Source: an uncultured Algibacter sp. (lineage in GTDB: Bacteria; Bacteroidota; Bacteroidia; Flavobacteriales; Flavobacteriaceae). Taken from it: a DNA stretch of 38,300 bases. The number at the start of each line of letters is the position of its first letter. Positions within the stretch are counted from its first letter, which is position 1. The notes under the pieces are model-generated. The model was not told the DNA's origin, did no database searches, and saw only the letters and a list, made by a program, of their open reading frames with translations. The stretch is taken from contig NZ_CAJQQI010000015.1 in assembly GCF_905480415.1 (NCBI RefSeq), positions 1-38,300 on the forward strand, given 5' to 3'. This document shows, piece by piece, positions 34,640 through 38,300 of this stretch. The position numbers were made by a program, and so were the translations under genes.

Positions 34640-36460
34640 ATGAAGACTAAATTCGCTTTAACCGCTTTTATACTATATACATTAATAGGGCAAGCCCAAG
34701 AAGCCCCTGTAAAAATGGATTCTCTACAGGAAGTTATTATTACCTCAACACGCATAGATTTACCCTTTAAGGAAAACTCCAGAACTATAGATATTATATC
34801 TTCAGAAGACATAAAAAATAGTGCGACTACCAATGTTGCCGATTTATTACAGCAAGTTGCAGGCATAGATATAAGACGTCGTGGAACTGCCGGAAGTCAA
34901 GCTGATATATACATTAGAGGTGGAAGTTTCGACCAAACCTTACTACTTATTGATGGTATAAAAATGGACGACGCCCAAACAGGACACCATACCATGAATG
35001 CCGCATTACCTATTGAAGTTATTGAGCGTATTGAAATTATTAAAGGCCCTGCCGCTCGTGTTTTTGGTCAAAATGCGTTTACAGGCGCTATTAATATTGT
35101 AACCAAAAAACAACTAAAAAATTCAGTTTCAACGAATTTAGAAACGGGTTCTTTTGGTCAATTAAACGGATCACTTACGGTAGGATCAGAGTTAGAAAAT
35201 TCATCACATATTATTCATGTGGGTAAATTAACGTCTCAAGGTTACAGAAACAATTCAGACTATAACAATTCAAACTACTTCATTAAAAGTGTTTTCAATA
35301 AAAAGGCACAAGCAGTTGAAATGATTGCAACGTTTTTTGATCGCAAATTTGGAGCTGAAAATTTTTATACCACAAACCCAGCTTGGAACGAATATGAAGA
35401 AACGCAAAACAGTTTAATTGGTTTTACAACAACATTCGAATCTGAAAAACTAAAAATAAAACCTCGCGTATATTGGAAACGCAATCAAGATATGTTTCTA
35501 TTAAAACGAAACGAGCCTAATTTTTTCAGAAACTTACATATTACAGATAAGATGGGTGCAGAAGTTAATGCATCTTATAGTTCTGAACTTGGGGTTACTG
35601 GGTTTGGGGTCGATATTTCAAAAATTTACATTAGAAGTAATAATTTGGGTCATAGAAATAGATTTATGACTAATGTTTTTTTAGAACATCAATTTAAATT
35701 ATTTAATAACAGATTAGATATTACTCCAGGTGTTGCGGTAACCTACTTTTCAGATTTTAAATTTCATGCCTTTCCTGGCTTAGATATTGGCTATAGGTTA
35801 AACGATCATTTTAAAATTTACGGAAATACGGGTTACACCTACCGTATACCAACATATACCGACTTATTTTATAGTGACCCTGGAACCGTTGGTAACGCCA
35901 ATTTAGAACCAGAAGAAGCGCTTTCTGTTGAAATAGGGAGTAAATACATCTCACCAAAATTTACAGGATCTTTTGCGTTTTTCTACAGAGATGCCAGTAG
36001 CCTAATAGATTATATAAAAGAAAATGAAACAGATCGTTTTATGGCTACCAACCTGCGCGATTTATATACTAAAGGGTTTGAAATTAATACAAGCTATAAC
36101 TTTAAAGTAAATAATTTAAATCAGAATCTTTCATTGGGTTACACCTATATTGAAGATGAAGTGGGCGATTTAAACATCAACTTTTCCCGATATTCTATTA
36201 ACTCTTTAAAACATCATGTTACCTCTCGTTTAAGCACGCAATTGGTTAAAAATATTAACTTTAATGTTATTTACAAGCATGCAGAACGTACTTCTGGTAT
36301 GAGCTATAATGTTTGGGACGCCTCTATGGTTATAGCTGTTAAACAATTTGAGTTTACACTAACTGCGGCTAATATGTTTAATGAAGACTATATTGAAACA
36401 GGGTTTGTGCCCATGCCTCCTAGCAATGTGTTATTTGGTATGCAATACCGTTTCAACTAA
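34640..36460 (+). CDS. TonB-dependent receptor, BtuB-like
   Basis: The 606-residue protein has a signal peptide (MKTKFALTAFILYTLIGQAQ), a TonB box with the plug start SLQEVIITSTRIDLPF (about 28-43), and plug motifs DLLQQVAGIDIRRRG, DIYIRGGSFDQTLLLIDG, IEIIKGPAARVFGQNAFTG. A barrel ending in the aromatic strand FGMQYRFN follows. It lacks the carboxypeptidase-like N-domain, which makes it BtuB/siderophore-type rather than SusC-type. No cobalamin riboswitch fits the 73-bp upstream region. The ligand is probably a small molecule; the divergent MocR-type regulator, of a family that often senses pyridoxal-related compounds, suggests a vitamin or amine ligand, which is inference. Confidence 0.88.
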   Translation: MKTKFALTAFILYTLIGQAQEAPVKMDSLQEVIITSTRIDLPFKENSRTIDIISSEDIKNSATTNVADLLQQVAGIDIRRRGTAGSQADIYIRGGSFDQTLLLIDGIKMDDAQTGHHTMNAALPIEVIERIEIIKGPAARVFGQNAFTGAINIVTKKQLKNSVSTNLETGSFGQLNGSLTVGSELENSSHIIHVGKLTSQGYRNNSDYNNSNYFIKSVFNKKAQAVEMIATFFDRKFGAENFYTTNPAWNEYEETQNSLIGFTTTFESEKLKIKPRVYWKRNQDMFLLKRNEPNFFRNLHITDKMGAEVNASYSSELGVTGFGVDISKIYIRSNNLGHRNRFMTNVFLEHQFKLFNNRLDITPGVAVTYFSDFKFHAFPGLDIGYRLNDHFKIYGNTGYTYRIPTYTDLFYSDPGTVGNANLEPEEALSVEIGSKYISPKFTGSFAFFYRDASSLIDYIKENETDRFMATNLRDLYTKGFEINTSYNFKVNNLNQNLSLGYTYIEDEVGDLNINFSRYSINSLKHHVTSRLSTQLVKNINFNVIYKHAERTSGMSYNVWDASMVIAVKQFEFTLTAANMFNEDYIETGFVPMPPSNVLFGMQYRFN

Positions 36461-36529
36461 GGTTTAAGTCATTTTTAGAACTGCTACTAGTTACATTTTG
36501 TTAACTTTACAGTCCTAAACTCATAAACA

Positions 36530-37390
36530 TTGTCGCTAAACTTACAGGACATTCCGCGTGTAAAAACCATTACCAAAGCGGATTTTTTAAAGTACTATTT
36601 TAAACCACAAAAACCCGTGGTTATTGAGCGCTTTATTGAAGATTGGCCTGCTTACCATAAGTGGAATTTAGACTATATGAAAGCGGTTGGAGGAGATATT
36701 ACTATCCCGCTTTATGACGACAGACCCGTAGATTATAAAGATGGTTTTAATGAGCCACATGCTAAAATGAAGTTGGGTGATTATGTGGATTTATTGAAGC
36801 ATGAGCCTACTAAATACCGTATTTTTTTATGGAATGCGCTAAAAGAAATTCCTAGTTTACAGAAAGATTTTACATTCCCTGATTTTGGATTGCGCTTAAT
36901 GAAAGGCATTCCCATGTTGTTTTTTGGCGGTCGCGATTCGCATACGTTTATGCATCACGACATTGATTTAGCCAATATTTTTCATTTTCATTTTGAAGGG
37001 CAAAAGCACTGTATTTTGTTCGACCAAAAGCAGAATGATTATTTATACAAAATTCCGCATTCTTTAATTACAAGAGAAGATATTGATTTTAATAACCCCG
37101 ATTTTGAAAAATGGCCTATGCTTAAAAAAGCCAAAGGTTACAAAACCAATCTTAATCATGGTGAGGTCTTGTATATGCCCGAAGGCTATTGGCATTACAT
37201 GCACTATATAACACCTGGGTTCTCGATGAGTTTACGAGCTATTACTAGAAATCCAAAAAACTTAAGTAAAGCGGTTTATAACGTTTTTATTATGCGCAAT
37301 TTTGATAATATCATGCGACGCATAAAAGGGCAAAAATGGATTGATTGGAAAAACAAACAAGCCATTATTAAAACCCATAAACATCTATAA
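36530..37390 (+). CDS. Cupin_8/JmjC-like Fe(II)/2-oxoglutarate-dependent oxygenase homologue
   Basis: The 286-residue protein has the cupin_8 (JmjC-like) pattern: KPVVIERFIEDWPAYHKW (N-terminal entry), the metal-binding H-x-D in FMHHDIDLANIFHFHFEG, and a distal His in GEVLYMPEGYWHYMHY. A basic C-terminus (NIMRRIKGQKWIDWKNKQ) follows. These proteins include hydroxylases of proteins (ribosomal oxygenases, FIH-like) and small substrates. The start is TTG at 36530-36532, because the homologous start SLNLQDIPRV has no upstream ATG in frame; a poor start would lower expression. It is 69 bases after the TonB receptor gene, in the same direction, and convergent with recX. Confidence 0.85.
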   Translation: MSLNLQDIPRVKTITKADFLKYYFKPQKPVVIERFIEDWPAYHKWNLDYMKAVGGDITIPLYDDRPVDYKDGFNEPHAKMKLGDYVDLLKHEPTKYRIFLWNALKEIPSLQKDFTFPDFGLRLMKGIPMLFFGGRDSHTFMHHDIDLANIFHFHFEGQKHCILFDQKQNDYLYKIPHSLITREDIDFNNPDFEKWPMLKKAKGYKTNLNHGEVLYMPEGYWHYMHYITPGFSMSLRAITRNPKNLSKAVYNVFIMRNFDNIMRRIKGQKWIDWKNKQAIIKTHKHL

Positions 37391-37465
37391 ATATGCCTTT
37401 GATTTTATCAAATTTATAATATAGGTGCCAGTTTTAACCTATAAGTTCAACCTACAAAATAGTTT

Positions 37466-37503
37466 AAAAACGGATTAAGTGTTACACATAATCCATTTTT
37501 TTA
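37466..37503. terminator. Bidirectional terminator between the cupin gene and recX
   Basis: AAAAAC then GGATTA (37472-37477) pairs with TAATCC (37489-37494), followed by A and a T run. With the A tract on the left and T tract on the right it can stop both convergent genes. Confidence 0.75.
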
Positions 37504-37508
37504 TAGGT

Positions 37509-37982
37509 TTATCCAAAAAGCTCCTTTGCTTTTTCGTACACGAGGTGCGTTTCCCAGCCTCTATAAAGCAGATAATCAATTAATTTCTTCTTTTTTTTAT
37601 AGATATTCGTTTCTGTAATAGAATTCGCTTTTTTTTCGGCTAATGTATTGAAAAGCTCGATATACTCCACGTTATCTATTTCTGCAAGTGCCTGATTTAG
37701 ATTAACTTTACCTATGTCTTTTTTCTTAAGTTCGAAAGATAATCGACGTCGGCCCCAGGCCTTAATTCTAAACTTACCTCGAACAAATGTTTTGGCAAAA
37801 CGTTCTTCATTAAGAAAGTTATGCTCTAAAAGATGGACTATAATCACATCGATAGCCTCGGGTATCATGTGCATAGATATCAGCTTTTGTCGCACTTCTT
37901 TATGGCAACGTTCTTGATAGGCACAATAATGCTCCAGTTTACGGGTAGCTTCTTGTACGGTATATGTTTTTTTTGTTTGCAT
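37509..37982 (-). CDS. recX: Regulatory protein RecX
   Basis: RecX binds RecA filaments and limits their growth. The chosen product is 157 residues and shows the three-repeat RecX helical layout: ATRKLEHYCAYQERCHKEVRQKL, DVIIVHLLEHNFLNEERFAKTFVRGKFRIKAWGRRRLSFELKKK (given in parts, about 37-80), then LIDYLLYRGW at the C-terminus. I took ATG 37982 rather than the TTG six codons earlier at 38000, because TATTTTTG (37996-37989, minus strand) matches the Bacteroidota -7 box only six bases upstream. That would make the transcript nearly leaderless. The neighbour is the convergent cupin gene. Confidence 0.9.
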   Translation of the reverse strand: MQTKKTYTVQEATRKLEHYCAYQERCHKEVRQKLISMHMIPEAIDVIIVHLLEHNFLNEERFAKTFVRGKFRIKAWGRRRLSFELKKKDIGKVNLNQALAEIDNVEYIELFNTLAEKKANSITETNIYKKKKKLIDYLLYRGWETHLVYEKAKELFG

Positions 37983-37988
37983 AAGCAC

Positions 37989-37996
37989 CAAAAATA
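37989..37996 (-). promoter_or_regulatory. Candidate -7 box for recX
   Basis: TATTTTTG on the minus strand matches TAnnTTTG and ends six bases before the recX ATG, which implies a leaderless or nearly leaderless transcript. No -33 TTG at the usual distance was found. Confidence 0.4.
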
Positions 37997-38067
37997 ACAA
38001 TGATATAGTAACAATTTGAATAAAAATTTAAAAAATCCAAATCTAAATTTATAAAAACTTAACGATT

Positions 38068-38300
38068 ATGAAAAAAATTACTTTTTTAAAATCGCTTACG
38101 TTATTCATCACACTTTTTTGTGCTGTAACTTTTGGTTTTGGACAATGTAGTACAGCTACAGCTACCTGGAATGGAAGTGAATGGAGTTGGAGTGATGGCA
38201 CTACCACTAATACTTTACCAACAATAGGGGCAACACTTCAAGTTGTAATTGATGGCCCATATAATACTGGAAGTGTTGCTCCTCAGGGTAGTTTTTCTGC
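38068..38300 (+). CDS. Start of a secreted, probably T9SS-type, protein, cut by the window edge
   Basis: From ATG 38068 a frame runs open to the edge (77 codons). A signal peptide (MKKITFLKSLTLFITLFCAV...GFGQ, about 25 residues) is followed by CSTATATWNGSEWSWSDG and VVIDGPYNTGS. The W-N-G-x-x-W followed by V-I-D-G-x-Y-N-T pattern occurs at the start of large flavobacterial surface proteins that carry a T9SS sorting domain, so this is probably the first part of one; the domain itself is not in view. Confidence 0.75.
   Translation, partial: MKKITFLKSLTLFITLFCAVTFGFGQCSTATATWNGSEWSWSDGTTTNTLPTIGATLQVVIDGPYNTGSVAPQGSFS

Overview
The window looks like chromosome of a member of the Flavobacteriaceae (phylum Bacteroidota). 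The sequence is AT-rich and Shine-Dalgarno sites are weak or absent. A few upstream regions carry the Bacteroidota -7 box TAnnTTTG. Several genes are group hallmarks: a type IX secretion C-terminal sorting domain, TonB-dependent receptors with an N-terminal carboxypeptidase-regulatory-like domain, a DUF4270 lipoprotein, a long type-2-like IleRS next to a TraR/DksA protein and LspA, and atpD-atpC without the other ATP synthase genes. I see no tRNA, rRNA, CRISPR array, insertion sequence or prophage.

Layout. 1-1134 (-) is the N-terminal 378 codons of uvrC, cut by the window edge. 1433-4281 (+) is a tight operon: a RimB-like retropepsin, a RimK-like ATP-grasp glutamate ligase, an M14 AspA/AstE-like deacylase and 5-formyl-THF cyclo-ligase. 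8788-4318 (-) is ileS, a TraR/DksA-like gene and lspA. 12838-8912 (-) is a 1308-residue T9SS-secreted protein with calcium-binding-type Asp repeats and a LamG-like domain. 17895-13118 (-) runs panC, panD, a flippase-like membrane protein, an esterase-like protein and radA. Divergent from panC, 18093-22613 (+) holds a short GT5 glycogen-synthase-like protein, a DUF4270 lipoprotein and glmS. 22829-27228 (+) pairs a TonB-dependent receptor with an SGNH-hydrolase lipoprotein. 27395-29199 (+) is atpD-atpC. 30350-29361 (-) is umuD followed by a GNAT acetyltransferase, without umuC. 32529-30742 (-) is an M61 peptidase with a PDZ domain. Then come a DUF2007 protein (+), a MocR-type regulator (-) divergent from a BtuB-like TonB receptor (+), a cupin_8/JmjC-like protein (+), recX (-), and the start of a secreted protein at the right edge.

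Most of this is conserved housekeeping. The best leads are: (i) the rimB-rimK-M14 operon, which could add and remove glutamate or another acyl/amino-acid group on a protein target; (ii) an IleRS whose HxGH signature reads G-V-H-H, an arrangement linked to mupirocin hyper-resistance in some type-2 enzymes; (iii) a MocR regulator with Gln where the PLP-binding Lys should be, divergent from a TonB receptor across a short dyad; (iv) an esterase-fold protein with Gly at the nucleophile position; (v) a glycogen-synthase-like protein with no C-terminal GT-B half and no KxGG motif; (vi) an uncoupled umuD; (vii) a roughly 50-bp dispersed repeat found twice, built on an 18-bp inverted repeat. No computation was run; residue and base positions were counted by hand.
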